NCBI RefSeq assembly: GCF_011044975.1
Contig: NZ_JAAKZV010000018.1
Coordinates: 1 to 64,000, forward strand
DNA from: Streptomyces coryli
Lineage (GTDB): Bacteria > Actinomycetota > Actinomycetes > Streptomycetales > Streptomycetaceae
DNA length: 64,000 nt
Reading direction: 5' to 3'
Shown: positions 52,601 to 61,765 of the stretch, piece after piece
Position numbering within the stretch: position 1 is the first letter of the stretch
Layout of the letters: the number at the start of each line of letters is the position of its first letter
Translations under genes and position numbers: made by a program
The notes under the pieces: generated by a model
Told to the model about the DNA's origin: nothing
The model's database searches: none
Seen by the model: the letters and a program-made list of their open reading frames with translations, nothing else

Positions 52601-55600
52601 TGGGGTACGCCTCGTCGACCCTGGCTCCGGCGCGGATGAAGCGATTGCGCGCGACGGTGAGGAACGGGCGTCCCAGCGGGTCCAGGTGGACGGTGGTCGG
52701 CGTGTTGGCGTGGACGACGGCCGCGGTCGCGGCCTCCTGTTCAGTGACGCCGAGCGCAGTGCCCAGCCGCTCTGCGCGCCACGTCTGCCAGGTGGGCGGC
52801 CGGCCGGAGAAGTACGCCGCCACGTACCCGCCGATATCCGGGTCGGTTCGCGGGTCGCCGGTCTCGTCACCGTCTGCAGCGACTGTGTCGTTGACGTCGA
52901 ACGCCACCTGCTGCCAGGCGTCGAAGACGGCCTTCTCGTAGGTGTGGTTGGGGTGCAGCGTGGCGACGACGCGGTCGAGCGGGTCGTAGAAGACAACGGG
53001 GCTGACGCCCACCCGCACCCCGAACTCGAACCGGTGCGTGTCGCTGAAGAAGGGCTCGTACTTCCGCACGGGCTTGCCCTTGTTGTTGAAGACGGTCCAA
53101 CCGGTGCCGACCCACCGGGGTGACACATCGGCAGTCGTCATGACGGGCAGGCCCTCGGCGTCCAGAATTATCTCGCCGGCGGCGTCACGACGTGGCACGG
53201 GGCCGGACTCGGCCCGGCCCTTCAGCTGGATCTGCCGGCCGAATCCGTCGGAGTAGGCGAACGACTGCTGCACGGGCGGCTGCCGGCCGCCGGGGTCGCT
53301 GTGGTGGGTCTCGCGTGCCATGGTGCAGGCCACCGCGGGCCGGGTTCCGGTGCGCTCGAAAGCGGTGAGGTCGTAGAGGAGCCGGGTGCTCGCGCCGCCC
53401 AGGACGGCGAGCGGATCGGCGAGGGGATCGTCGAGGTGGCCGAGCACCGTCGCCTCGGGCAGGTCGGCCACGAAACCCACGAGCGTGTCGCCGCGGGTCT
53501 CCTCGGGCTTGCCGAGCACCGCGGTGCCGACGACCATCCCGAGGGTGTCGAAGGCGACTTGGGCGCGATTGCGGTCGGGGTCCATCACCGCCGCCGGCTG
53601 GAGCACCCGGTAGTCGTTACCCGGCTTGGTGGTGTCGATGTCGCCGGTGGGCGCGCGTTCGCCGACCGTGATCCGGTTGCCGAGAGGGTCGCGGGTCTCC
53701 CGCGTCAGCAGGTCGTGATCGTCGAAGGTGATGGTCGTGGTGCGGCCGAACGGGTCGCGGAACCGCTGGTCGAGGAAGAAGTGCTGCCGGGCGTGGGCGA
53801 GTTCCTGTGCGGCGCTGTCGCCGGTGGCGGGGGAGTGGAAGACGCGGCCGCTCGGGATCCACCAGCGGCCGTCGCCGTCCAGGTCGACGTATCCGCCGTC
53901 CTGGCCGAGCGTCGTCTCCGGGTCGGGGACGAGTTTCTCGGCCGGCCGCCCGGGGCGCGGCCGTTCGTAGACCGTCTCGATCAGGTCGGCGGTGTACGCC
54001 AGCCGGTAGGCCTCGCCGGGCAGCGCCCGCGGCTCGAGCGCGCCGAGGCCGAGCAGCCCAGTGAGGTCGTCGGCCCGGTAGTGCGTGCGGACCTGCTCGA
54101 TGAGGCGACGCTGCCGGCCGGTGCCGGGCGGCTCGGTGTAGCCGCGGTCGCTGTCGAAACGGTGCCGCAACCGCCCGGGGTGGCCGGGGTCGGGGACGAC
54201 GACGAAGTCCGGCGGCCGGAACCTCGGGCCCGACGGCGGGTAACCGGTCAGCTCGTAGGTGCGGATCTCGGCCGGCAGCGGTGTGCGGTGATCGTCACCC
54301 GTCACCGGGTTGGTGAAAGCGTTCTCGGTGTAGGTGACGAGCGTGGTGGTCTGCCGGTCGCGGTCGTCCTTGCGCGCCAGCGGCGACGTGGTGCGCCCGT
54401 ACGCGACGCTCGCCTCTTTGAGGACATTGCCGAACGGGTCGACCTCAAGGGTGAGGGTGTGCGAGACCCGCGGATCTGCGGTGTTCCGCTCGTAGTGGTG
54501 GGCAAGGGTCTCGCACATGTGGGTCAGGAAGACCGCGTGTTGGTTACGGTGCCGGGGCTGCAGCATCCGCACGGTGTAGGCCTGCTCGGTGACGAGGTAC
54601 GGCGTGCCGGCCCGGCTCGTGCCGTCGTCGGCGTATACCTCCTGACGCAGCATCGACCCCTTGAGCGCGCGAAACGCCTCCCGCCGCTCCTGGTCGGTGA
54701 GTCCTGCCGGCAGGTCCGGAACGGCCAGGTCGCCGGCGAACAAGGGCGGCAGCGGGTCGGGGGCGCCGACGTGGAACCACGTCTTCGTATGCACCGGGGG
54801 GACGTGGCTCGCCGCGTCGGCGTTGTCCCCGGCCGGCAGCGCGCCGTCGGTGCTGAACGACGCGAAGCTCTCGGTGTTCCACGACTCCACCATGGCGAAG
54901 CCGCGCGGCTCGCGTTCGACCCCGTCGAAGTAGGGGTGGTGGTAGGCGTACTGGGTGACGAACCGGTTCCGGCTGATGTGGTCATAGGTCTCGACCCGGT
55001 CGATCACGTGAACGGGGAACGGGAGCCGGGTAATCCACGGGTTCCCGTCGTGCTTGTCCTGGAGGTAGAAGCGCGTCGAGGGCGCGTAGGACACGCGCGT
55101 CTCGGCACCGAAGTTGTTGGCCGTGCGAATCAGCAGGTGCGGCTTGGTGCCGCCCATCAGGTCGAGGTAGCGCAGCTGCCGGCCGCTGTCGTGCGGCCGC
55201 GGTGACGACCACACGAGACAGGCGGTGCCGTTCCCGAGCAGATCGGTGACGGCGACACTGGTGAGGTTGTCGACGTCCGGGAACTGGCCGAGCGGGCGGG
55301 CGCCGCTCCACGAGTTGCCCGCTTGGTTGACGTAGAGCCTTACGCCGTCGCGGCCGAGATAGAACAGGTCCACGTGGCCGGACCCGTCGACGTCGCCGCT
55401 GCGTATCCGCTGCGGGTCGAACTGGTCAGGCGTGTCGAACACCGGCGGGTTGTCCATCGCGACCTTGGCTCCGAAGCGGCCGTAACCGAGGTTCGGCCAA
55501 TAGCAGATCTCGCCGCTGCGCACCCGGACAAGATCGGTCAGGCCGTCGCCGCTCATGTCGGCGAGGAGGATCTGCTGCCGGCTGTCGGAGTGCACCAGGC

Positions 55601-57368
55601 GCGGACCGCGCTCCTCGTCGGACGGCTGCGGCACCCGTACGGCCTCGCCGAATCCGTCCTCGCCCAGCGAACGATGCCAGGTCGAGTCGTCGTCGCCCAG
55701 GCGGAACAGGTCGGCGTGACCGTCGCCGTCGAGGTCGATGAAGCTCAGGTCCGGATCGTCCCAGTCGAGATTCGGCAACGACCGGAACGGCCGGAACGGC
55801 GCCCAGTCGCGATCGGCCGTGCGTTCGTGGAATCCGGGCAGCGGGGGAGCGAACTGGACCAAATCCATCGAACCGTCACCGGCCAGGTCGAGGAACTGCC
55901 GGCGGTCGGCACCCAGGTCGGCCGTCGACGGGCGCCGCGCCACGACCTGCACCGGTCCGAGCCGGGCGTCGCCGTCGTTGGCCCAGTAGTACCAGGCGCC
56001 GGCCTGCCGACTGATGACGCCCGGCATGGCCTCGCTGTCCAGATCGACCCAGCTGTACGTGGTGCCGTCGACGCCCACCGGCAGGTTCTCCAGCGTGCCG
56101 GCATCCACCTCGTGGACGCTGTCGTCGATCGTTGCCTCGCTGTAGCTGAACTCCAGCACGGGCAGGGACCGTTTCAGGTAGCCGCCACCGGCACGCCGGT
56201 ACCCGCTCTGCGTGACGGAGGTGACGAACGACGCGACCGCGGTCTCCCGGTACGTCAGGTCCGTCGACCGGACGAGGCAGCCGAGCCCGACGCCGGGCTC
56301 GTCCTCGAAGTGATGGAACATCAGGATGCGTCGGCAGAGGCGGTAGGTGCGGACCTCGAACCCCGGCCGGTAGGACGAGAACGGGTCCAGTCGGCTCGGC
56401 CGGTGGCTGCCCGGAGCCGGCAGCGGAGCGGGCACGTCCTGGTCGTGGTCGCCGTAGTCGAATACCACCTCGAAGCACCAGTCCGCGGCGTCGAACTCGG
56501 CGTCGCTCACGAACCGTGGCCGCCGCCCGGCGCCGACGCCGGAGGTGGTCAGCAGCGGCACCCGGTTGCCGTAGCGGATGTTTCTGAGATAGCCGTTGGT
56601 GCCCCGTATCGCCTCGGTGCGGTTATGTTCGTGGGCGGCACCCACGTCGACACCGGACCCGTCCTCCGGCGTGTAGCCGAAGACGATGGCGTTGCCCTTG
56701 TCGTCGCGCGACTCGCTGATGCGCCAGCTGAAGATGCGGCGCGGGTCGTCCGGGTCGGTGACGCGCGAGGTGGCGTCCCGGCCGTACACGGTCAGCACGT
56801 TGTCACGGGACAGCGATCGCCAATGTACGTCCTCGGGGTGCGGGATGCTGGTCCACCGCTCGATCCGGGCGAACAGGCCCTCGGTCCGCGGCCGGTAGGC
56901 ATGGATGCGGTATCCGGGCGCGGTGTCGGTGTCCTCGACGCGGTCGCCGTCGGCGTCGAGAAGCGGCACCAGGTCCTCGGCCCCGGAGAGCAGGAACACA
57001 TCGGACTCGTCGTCGTGATAGCGCGGCATACCGAGGTCGGCCCTGCGGGTGATGGCGGACGTCGACAGCGCCCAGCCGTATCCGAAGGGGCCGTTGCCGG
57101 CGCCGGAGTCGTACGACAGGGCGAGTTGGGGACCGAAGCCGGACCGCCCCGGGCTGGTGACGACAGGGACGGACAACGTCCCCGTGCCGTTGACGGGGTT
57201 GGCGGCGAACTTTTCCCCGATGCCGCGCACCGCACCGCCGCCCTTGGGCAGCGTCACCGCCGGCGGAACCGAGGGACTGGCCCGGCCACCGACACCGTCA
57301 TCACCGGAGCCGGCACCCCGCACGCCGGTATCTCCCCGCAGCGACGTGCCTTGCTGTAAGTCAGCCAT
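49635..57368 (-). CDS. Giant TcB-TcC-like SpvB/RHS toxin with C-terminal GIY-YIG-like domain
   Basis: 2577 residues from ATG 57368. Order: SpvB-type N-terminus (about 35-290; NPVNGTGTLSVPV, LALSYDSGAGNGPFGYGW); FG-GAP/VCBS-like Asp-rich repeats (490-700; DLAGDGSMDLVQF, IDLDGDGHADLF); TcdB-middle-like region (730-1000; LLIRTANNFGAETRVSYAPS); RHS/YD repeats (1850-2100; YTYDPTGNITHI, YTYDAVGNISLL); RHS core (KERDEETGFTYHGARYY) ending at HDPTG (D2263). In Tc toxins the B and C parts form a cocoon holding the cut C-terminal toxin. That last 315-residue part starts with YVYHF...HYIGSAVDLQSRL, the GIY-YIG nuclease pattern, then a hydrophobic stretch and an unknown tail. No TcA gene is in the window. 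Confidence 0.88.
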   Translation of the reverse strand: MADLQQGTSLRGDTGVRGAGSGDDGVGGRASPSVPPAVTLPKGGGAVRGIGEKFAANPVNGTGTLSVPVVTSPGRSGFGPQLALSYDSGAGNGPFGYGWALSTSAITRRADLGMPRYHDDESDVFLLSGAEDLVPLLDADGDRVEDTDTAPGYRIHAYRPRTEGLFARIERWTSIPHPEDVHWRSLSRDNVLTVYGRDATSRVTDPDDPRRIFSWRISESRDDKGNAIVFGYTPEDGSGVDVGAAHEHNRTEAIRGTNGYLRNIRYGNRVPLLTTSGVGAGRRPRFVSDAEFDAADWCFEVVFDYGDHDQDVPAPLPAPGSHRPSRLDPFSSYRPGFEVRTYRLCRRILMFHHFEDEPGVGLGCLVRSTDLTYRETAVASFVTSVTQSGYRRAGGGYLKRSLPVLEFSYSEATIDDSVHEVDAGTLENLPVGVDGTTYSWVDLDSEAMPGVISRQAGAWYYWANDGDARLGPVQVVARRPSTADLGADRRQFLDLAGDGSMDLVQFAPPLPGFHERTADRDWAPFRPFRSLPNLDWDDPDLSFIDLDGDGHADLFRLGDDDSTWHRSLGEDGFGEAVRVPQPSDEERGPRLVHSDSRQQILLADMSGDGLTDLVRVRSGEICYWPNLGYGRFGAKVAMDNPPVFDTPDQFDPQRIRSGDVDGSGHVDLFYLGRDGVRLYVNQAGNSWSGARPLGQFPDVDNLTSVAVTDLLGNGTACLVWSSPRPHDSGRQLRYLDLMGGTKPHLLIRTANNFGAETRVSYAPSTRFYLQDKHDGNPWITRLPFPVHVIDRVETYDHISRNRFVTQYAYHHPYFDGVEREPRGFAMVESWNTESFASFSTDGALPAGDNADAASHVPPVHTKTWFHVGAPDPLPPLFAGDLAVPDLPAGLTDQERREAFRALKGSMLRQEVYADDGTSRAGTPYLVTEQAYTVRMLQPRHRNQHAVFLTHMCETLAHHYERNTADPRVSHTLTLEVDPFGNVLKEASVAYGRTTSPLARKDDRDRQTTTLVTYTENAFTNPVTGDDHRTPLPAEIRTYELTGYPPSGPRFRPPDFVVVPDPGHPGRLRHRFDSDRGYTEPPGTGRQRRLIEQVRTHYRADDLTGLLGLGALEPRALPGEAYRLAYTADLIETVYERPRPGRPAEKLVPDPETTLGQDGGYVDLDGDGRWWIPSGRVFHSPATGDSAAQELAHARQHFFLDQRFRDPFGRTTTITFDDHDLLTRETRDPLGNRITVGERAPTGDIDTTKPGNDYRVLQPAAVMDPDRNRAQVAFDTLGMVVGTAVLGKPEETRGDTLVGFVADLPEATVLGHLDDPLADPLAVLGGASTRLLYDLTAFERTGTRPAVACTMARETHHSDPGGRQPPVQQSFAYSDGFGRQIQLKGRAESGPVPRRDAAGEIILDAEGLPVMTTADVSPRWVGTGWTVFNNKGKPVRKYEPFFSDTHRFEFGVRVGVSPVVFYDPLDRVVATLHPNHTYEKAVFDAWQQVAFDVNDTVAADGDETGDPRTDPDIGGYVAAYFSGRPPTWQTWRAERLGTALGVTEQEAATAAVVHANTPTTVHLDPLGRPFLTVARNRFIRAGARVDEAYPTCIVLDIEGNQRSVRDPLDRTIMTYDQDLLGNQIHQNSVDAGQRWTLNDATGKPIRAWNGRGHGFRTEYDALRRPVRSFTAGLDPGDPAVETLTDLLVYGEQHPGRTTGNLRGRVCLQCDQAGVIATEQYDFKGNAMTSVRRVATGYREAVGWEAVDAAIPPAGTVFDPARLSAALATLVEAETFAGATTYDALNRAVTIEAPDASVIRPGYNEANLLDRLDANLQGLRDGSGDPVWSPFVTDIDYDAKGRRTRIAYGSGATAGREGVTTTYTYDRRTFRLTKLTTRRDPAAFPNDCPAPPVAGWPGCRIQDLQYTYDPTGNITHIVDTAQQAVFFRNKRVEPSSRYTYDAVYRLIGATGREHLGQAGAPTPYTSDDSARFGALHPNDGPAMGTYAESYTYDAVGNISLLHHSGSDPANAGWQRTYACQAGTNRLDTTTLNGTNPPVERYRHDAHGNLTRIPHLGGSDPSANLHWDHSDQLHQADLGGGTAYYTYDSAGRRVRKVWEKAPGLIEERIYAGEFEVFRSRDGQGTLRFERETLHLSDDERRIALVETRTVDLAGKDTSPRQLLRYQIGNHLGSSHLELDAAAQIISYEEHSPYGSTTYQASSGRTEAPKRYRYSDKERDEETGFTYHGARYYAPWLSRWVSCDPAELSVDLALYLYCRCNPVIAHDPTGRAPQPVGYVYHFILPVDDVDFHYIGSAVDLQSRLQPRHPWWELMQDLNAKGTTWETKANLNVKASGSGTRLSAQLEALRSQEEKVLNRVARQVEKQNFRQKPGQRLGHILNKSHAAEDPALFATRHSTSLGRGQVIKQAGAAFEPPPMPSRSLASTLKVVGTVGTIAGAAASLYAPIAAAQELDAAGEALGDAYLPAWESNARFNNSGMVMIGNRIDGQAFMFEPKEFGGSPLFRVISNPIEAGDQGVEPGSLEKVGELYWNGSDRWATDDLSGVAKIGVLDWLQGKRQVTAWIAQYPESGNGYFLNIKRD

Positions 57369-57472
57369 CACCGGGCCCCCCAAGGTAGGAACAGTATGGC
57401 GGCGGCTCGGTGAATTTGCCCTGATCGCGTCGCTCTTGCCCCAAGACGGCGGTCCTGGGCGTGATGGGCGTG

Positions 57473-57509
57473 GCGCCTGCGGAGCGAGTAGCGTCTTTTC
57501 CGCAGGCGC
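57473..57509. promoter_or_regulatory. Perfect 11-base inverted repeat upstream of the NTF2-like gene
   Basis: Arms GCGCCTGCGGA (57473-57483) and TCCGCAGGCGC (57499-57509) around a 15-base loop, 25 bases before the ATG at 57535. It may be a leader hairpin or an operator; the 166-base divergent region also holds the promoter of the Tc-like gene. Confidence 0.55.
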
Positions 57510-57534
57510 ACCGCAATTGCGAGGGAGGGCGGAC

Positions 57535-58017
57535 ATGTCCCGTACGAGCCGATCCGCAATAGTCGCAGCCGGCCTGGGCGGCCTGGCGCTGCCGGCGCTG
57601 TATGCCGCCGGGGTACGGGCGATGCTGCAGCACAGCGCCCGGCGGCTGCGCGAGGGCGACATCGAGCCGACGCTGCGGGCGTATCACGAGGACGTGGTGA
57701 TGCGCTTCCCGGGCGAGAGCTCATGGAGCGGCGAGTTCCACGGCAAGGACGCCGTCGAGGAGTGGCTGCTGCGGTTCCGGGCCGCCGGCATCCAGATCGT
57801 CTTCGACGACATCCTCGTCTCCGGGCCGCCGTGGCACACCAAGGTGTGCATGCGCTTCACGGACTACGCGACGGACGAGCACGGCGAGACCGTGTACGTG
57901 AACGAGGGCACGATCGTCGCGCATGTGCGGTGGGGGAAGGTCTACGAGTACGAGACCTTCGAGGACACCGAGAAGTCGGCGGCCTTCGACACGTATCTGG
58001 CGGCGCGGGGGATCTGA
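57535..58017 (+). CDS. NTF2/SnoaL-like protein with N-terminal hydrophobic segment
   Basis: 160 residues, ATG with GAGGGAGGG upstream. An Ala/Leu-rich N-terminal segment (IVAAGLGGLALPALYAAGV) may anchor it in the membrane. The rest is the cone-shaped NTF2 fold: HSARRLREGDIEPTLRAYHEDVVMRFPG, HGKDAVEEWLLRF, NEGTIVAHVRWGKVYEYETFEDT. Such folds bind or convert small hydrophobic molecules. It is divergent from the Tc-like gene. Its last codons and stop are tandemly duplicated. Confidence 0.82.
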   Translation: MSRTSRSAIVAAGLGGLALPALYAAGVRAMLQHSARRLREGDIEPTLRAYHEDVVMRFPGESSWSGEFHGKDAVEEWLLRFRAAGIQIVFDDILVSGPPWHTKVCMRFTDYATDEHGETVYVNEGTIVAHVRWGKVYEYETFEDTEKSAAFDTYLAARGI

Positions 58018-58041
58018 GTCTGGCGGCGCGGGGGATCTGAG
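57996..58041. repeat. Perfect 23-base tandem duplication across the NTF2-like stop codon
   Basis: The 23-mer starting TCTGGCGGCGCGGGGGATCT is found at 57996-58018 and again at 58019-58041. The first copy holds the final codons and the TGA; the second is untranslated. Confidence 0.93.
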
Positions 58042-58046
58042 CGGGC

Positions 58047-58446
58047 TCAGACCTTCCGGTAGTCGTACGCCTCCGACGCCGCCGCCTCGACCGCCGCCAG
58101 ATCCGCGCCCGTCGAGGCGGTGACCACCGCTGCCACCGCGCCCTCCACCAGCGGCGCGTCCACCAGCCGCGCGCCCTCCGGCAGCTCGTCGTCCTCCGCG
58201 AGCGCCTTTACGGTGAGCACGGCGCTGCCCAGGTCGACGAGGAGCACCACGCCGGCACCCTCGTCCGCCTCCCGCGCGGCCGCGGCGATCAGGTCCGCGT
58301 CGGTGCCGAAGCCGCCGTCCGGGGTGCCGCCGGCGGCCTTGAGCGGGACCGCGTCCGCCCCGCCGGCGAGCGCCGCGGCCAGCGCCGCGACCGACTCGGC
58401 GACCGCGGCGCTGTGCGAGACGAGGACGACGCCGACATGCTTGCCG

Positions 58447-58454
<8 letters not shown>
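58047..58454 (-). CDS. dhaM: Dihydroxyacetone kinase phosphoryl-donor subunit DhaM (EIIA-like)
   Basis: 135 residues. EIIA-Man fold with the phosphorylated His in GVVLVSHSAAVAESV near residue 14, and VVLLVDLGSAVLTVKAL. It passes phosphate from the PTS to ADP bound on DhaL. Only the EIIA domain is present; the Hpr and EI-like parts found in the longer E. coli DhaM are absent, as is usual in actinobacteria. The gene overlaps dhaL by eight bases. Confidence 0.93.
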
Positions 58455-59067
<613 letters not shown>

Positions 59068-59083
59068 GCCTCTTTCGTACGGC

Positions 59084-60076
59084 TCACATGCCCCAGCGCA
59101 GCGCCGGGGTGCCGACCGGGGCGTCCCACAGCCGCAGCAGCTCCTCGTCGGCCTGGCACAGCGTCACCGAGCAGCCTGCCATGTCGAGGGAGGTGACGTA
59201 GTTACCGACCAGGCTGCGGGCCACCGGGACCTTGCGCTCGGCGAGGACGCGGTGCACCTCGGCGTTGAAGCCGTACAGCTCCAGCAGCGGGGTGGCGCCC
59301 ATGCCGTTGACGAGCAGCAGCACCGGCATCGTGGGCTTCAGGTCCTCCAGTACGGCGTCCACCGCGAAGTCGGCGATCTCGCGGGACGTCATCATCGCCC
59401 GCCGCTCGCGGCCCGGTTCGCCGTGGATGCCGATGCCGAGCTCCAGCTCGCCGGCCGGCAGGTCGAAGGTGGGGCTGCCCTTTGCGGGGGTGGAGCAGGC
59501 CGAGAGCGCGACGCCGAAGCTGCGCGAGGCCTCGTTCACCTGGCGGGCGACCGCCTCGACGCGCTCCAGCGGCGCGCCCTCCTGGGCGGCGGCGCCCGCG
59601 AGCTTCTCGACGAAGAGCGTCGCGCCGGTGCCGCGGCGGCCCGCGGTGTACAGGCTGTCGGTGACCGCGACGTCGTCGTTGACCAGCACCTTCGCGACCT
59701 GGACGCCCTCGTCCTCGGCGAGCTCCATCGCCATGTCGAAGTTCATGACGTCGCCGGTGTAGTTCTTCACGATGAACAGCACGCCCTTGCCCGCGTCCAC
59801 CGCGGCCGCGGCCCGCGCCATCTGGTCGGGCACGGGGGAGGTGAAGACCTCGCCGGGGCAGGCGGCGTCGAGCATGCCGGGGCCGACGAACCCGGCGTGC
59901 AGCGGCTCATGTCCCGAGCCGCCGCCGGAGATCAGCCCGACCTTGTCGGTCACCGGCGCGTCCCGGCGCACCACCACCCGGTTCTCCACGTCCACGGTCA
60001 GCTCCGGATGGGCTGCGGCGATGCCGCGCAGCGCGTCCGCGACGACGGTTTCCGGCACGTTGATGAGCATCTTCAC
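59084..60076 (-). CDS. dhaK: Dihydroxyacetone kinase substrate-binding subunit DhaK
   Basis: 330 residues from a GTG with GGAGG six bases upstream. Binding motifs SGGGSGHEPLHAGFVGPGMLD and FIVKNYTGDVMNFDMA; the covalent substrate His is H218 in GIGIHGEPG, the same number as in the E. coli protein. It binds dihydroxyacetone through a hemiaminal and receives phosphate from DhaL. First gene of the dhaKLM operon, divergent from gltD. Confidence 0.96.
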   Translation of the reverse strand: MKMLINVPETVVADALRGIAAAHPELTVDVENRVVVRRDAPVTDKVGLISGGGSGHEPLHAGFVGPGMLDAACPGEVFTSPVPDQMARAAAAVDAGKGVLFIVKNYTGDVMNFDMAMELAEDEGVQVAKVLVNDDVAVTDSLYTAGRRGTGATLFVEKLAGAAAQEGAPLERVEAVARQVNEASRSFGVALSACSTPAKGSPTFDLPAGELELGIGIHGEPGRERRAMMTSREIADFAVDAVLEDLKPTMPVLLLVNGMGATPLLELYGFNAEVHRVLAERKVPVARSLVGNYVTSLDMAGCSVTLCQADEELLRLWDAPVGTPALRWGM

Positions 60077-60201
60077 GGCGGCCTCCGAGAACTACGACGG
60101 GCTGTGGCTGGGCACACGGCCAGTATCAGCCACGGGAGGCGATCCCGGCAGCCCGGTCGTATCGTGAAAAGAAGCTGGTGCACGACTGATGGGGGCAGCC
60201 C

Positions 60202-61680
60202 ATGGCTGACCCGAAGGGTTTTCTCACCACCCCGGTCCTGCTCTGGGAGCGAAGGCCGGTCGAAGAGCGCGTACGGGACTGGCACGAGGTCTACCGGCCC
60301 GGTGCCCTGCTGCCGGTGATCAGCGCGCAGGCCGGACGCTGCATGGACTGCGGTATTCCCTTCTGCCACAGCGGCTGCCCGCTGGGCAATCTGATCCCGG
60401 AGTGGAACGACTACGCCTACCGCGGCGACTGGGCGGCCGCGAGCGAGCGGCTGCACGCCACGAACAACTTTCCCGAGTTCACCGGCCGCGTCTGCCCCGC
60501 GCCGTGCGAGTCCGCGTGCGTGCTGGCGATCAACTCCGACCCGGTCACCATCAAGAACGTCGAGGTCACCATCGCCGACAAGGCCTGGGCCGAGGGCCAC
60601 GCCCCGCCCCGGCCGCCCGAGCGCCTGTCCGGCCGTACCGTCGCGGTGATCGGCTCCGGACCCGCGGGACTCGCCGCGGCGCAGCAGCTCACCCGGGCCG
60701 GACACACGGTGGTGGTGTACGAGCGCGACGACCGGCTCGGCGGGCTACTGCGGTACGGCATCCCCGAGTTCAAGATGGAGAAGCGGCACATCAACCGGCG
60801 GGTGGCGCAGATGACCGCCGAGGGCACCAAGTTCCGTACGGGCCGCGACGTCGGCCGCGATCTCGACGCGACGAAGCTGCGGCGGCGCTTCGACGCGGTG
60901 GTCGTCGCCACCGGGGCCACGGCGTGCCGGGAACTCGCCGTGCCGGGGCGGGAGCTGGCCGGGATCCACCAGGCGATGGAGTTCCTGCCGCTCGCCAACC
61001 GGGTCCAGGAGGGCGACTTCGGCGCCGACGCCGTCTCGCCCATCGACGCCCGCGGCCGCGACGTCGTCATTGTCGGCGGCGGCGACACCGGCGCCGACTG
61101 CCTCGGCACCGTGCTGCGGCAGGGCGCGCGCTCGGTGGTGCAGCTGGACATCAACCCGCGGCCCGGCGACGACCGGGCGCCGCACGAGCCGTGGCCCGTA
61201 CACCCCAAGGTGCACCGGGTCTCGCCGGCCCACGAGGAGGCGGGGGCGGGCGTCGGCCGCGGTGAGCACGGGCGGGTCTTCGCGACGTCGACGCTGCGCT
61301 TCGCCGGCGACCGGCGCGTACGGGCGCTGCACGTGGCGGAGGTGGAGCCGGCGACCCGCACGCCGCTGCCCGGCACGGACGCCGAGCTGCCCGCCGACCT
61401 GGTGCTGCTGGCGCTCGGCTTCGACGGGCCCGAACTCGGGCCGCTCGCCGACCAGCTGGGCCTGGAGGCCGACGAGCGCGGCACCTTCCTCCGCGGCGAG
61501 GGCTACGAGACCGGCCGGGACGGGGTCTTCGTGGCGGGCGACGCGGGGCGCGGACAGTCCCTGGTGGTGTGGGCGATCGCGGAAGGGCGGTCGTGCGCGG
61601 CGGCGGTGGACCGGTACCTCACCGGCGAGACGACACTGCACGCACCCGTCGCGCCCGTGGACCGGCCGCTGGGCGTCTGA
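60202..61680 (+). CDS. gltD: Glutamate synthase small (beta) subunit
   Basis: 492 residues. N-terminal Cys-rich 4Fe-4S region (CMDCGIPFCHSGCPLGNLIP; CPAPCESACV), FAD motif VAVIGSGPAGLAAAQQL, GGLLRYGIPEFKMEK, and NADPH motif VVIVGGGDTGADCLGT. It delivers electrons from NADPH to the large subunit GltB for glutamate formation. No gltB is in the window, neither upstream (divergent dhaK) nor downstream. It may pair with a distant gltB or be a stand-alone GltD-like reductase. Confidence 0.92.
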   Translation: MADPKGFLTTPVLLWERRPVEERVRDWHEVYRPGALLPVISAQAGRCMDCGIPFCHSGCPLGNLIPEWNDYAYRGDWAAASERLHATNNFPEFTGRVCPAPCESACVLAINSDPVTIKNVEVTIADKAWAEGHAPPRPPERLSGRTVAVIGSGPAGLAAAQQLTRAGHTVVVYERDDRLGGLLRYGIPEFKMEKRHINRRVAQMTAEGTKFRTGRDVGRDLDATKLRRRFDAVVVATGATACRELAVPGRELAGIHQAMEFLPLANRVQEGDFGADAVSPIDARGRDVVIVGGGDTGADCLGTVLRQGARSVVQLDINPRPGDDRAPHEPWPVHPKVHRVSPAHEEAGAGVGRGEHGRVFATSTLRFAGDRRVRALHVAEVEPATRTPLPGTDAELPADLVLLALGFDGPELGPLADQLGLEADERGTFLRGEGYETGRDGVFVAGDAGRGQSLVVWAIAEGRSCAAAVDRYLTGETTLHAPVAPVDRPLGV

Positions 61681-61682
61681 TC

Positions 61683-61695
61683 TGACGTGCCGTCA
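61683..61695. promoter_or_regulatory. TGACG-TGC-CGTCA palindrome
   Basis: A 13-base inverted repeat just after the gltD stop and 71 bases before the acyl-CoA dehydrogenase start. It resembles sites of TetR-type regulators of acyl-CoA genes; it could equally be part of a terminator. Confidence 0.4.
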
Positions 61696-61715
61696 TGCGA
61701 CCCCTTCCACATTTG

Positions 61716-61729
61716 TGAAACACGTTCTA
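61716..61729. promoter_or_regulatory. KstR-type operator upstream of the acyl-CoA dehydrogenase
   Basis: TGAAACACGTTCTA fits the published KstR consensus TNNAACNNGTTNNA at every fixed position. It lies 37 bases before the GTG start and next to a possible -10 box TACTCT (61728-61733). Confidence 0.65.
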
Positions 61730-61765
61730 CTCTGCCCCCGAATCGCGACCCGCCTGGAGGGGCCC

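Noticed and set aside
49635-57368. Assignment to a type VI secretion or contact-dependent inhibition RHS element
   Set aside because: No VgrG, PAAR, Hcp or TpsB-like gene is near, and the N-terminus is SpvB/TcdB-like, which points to a Tc-type cocoon.
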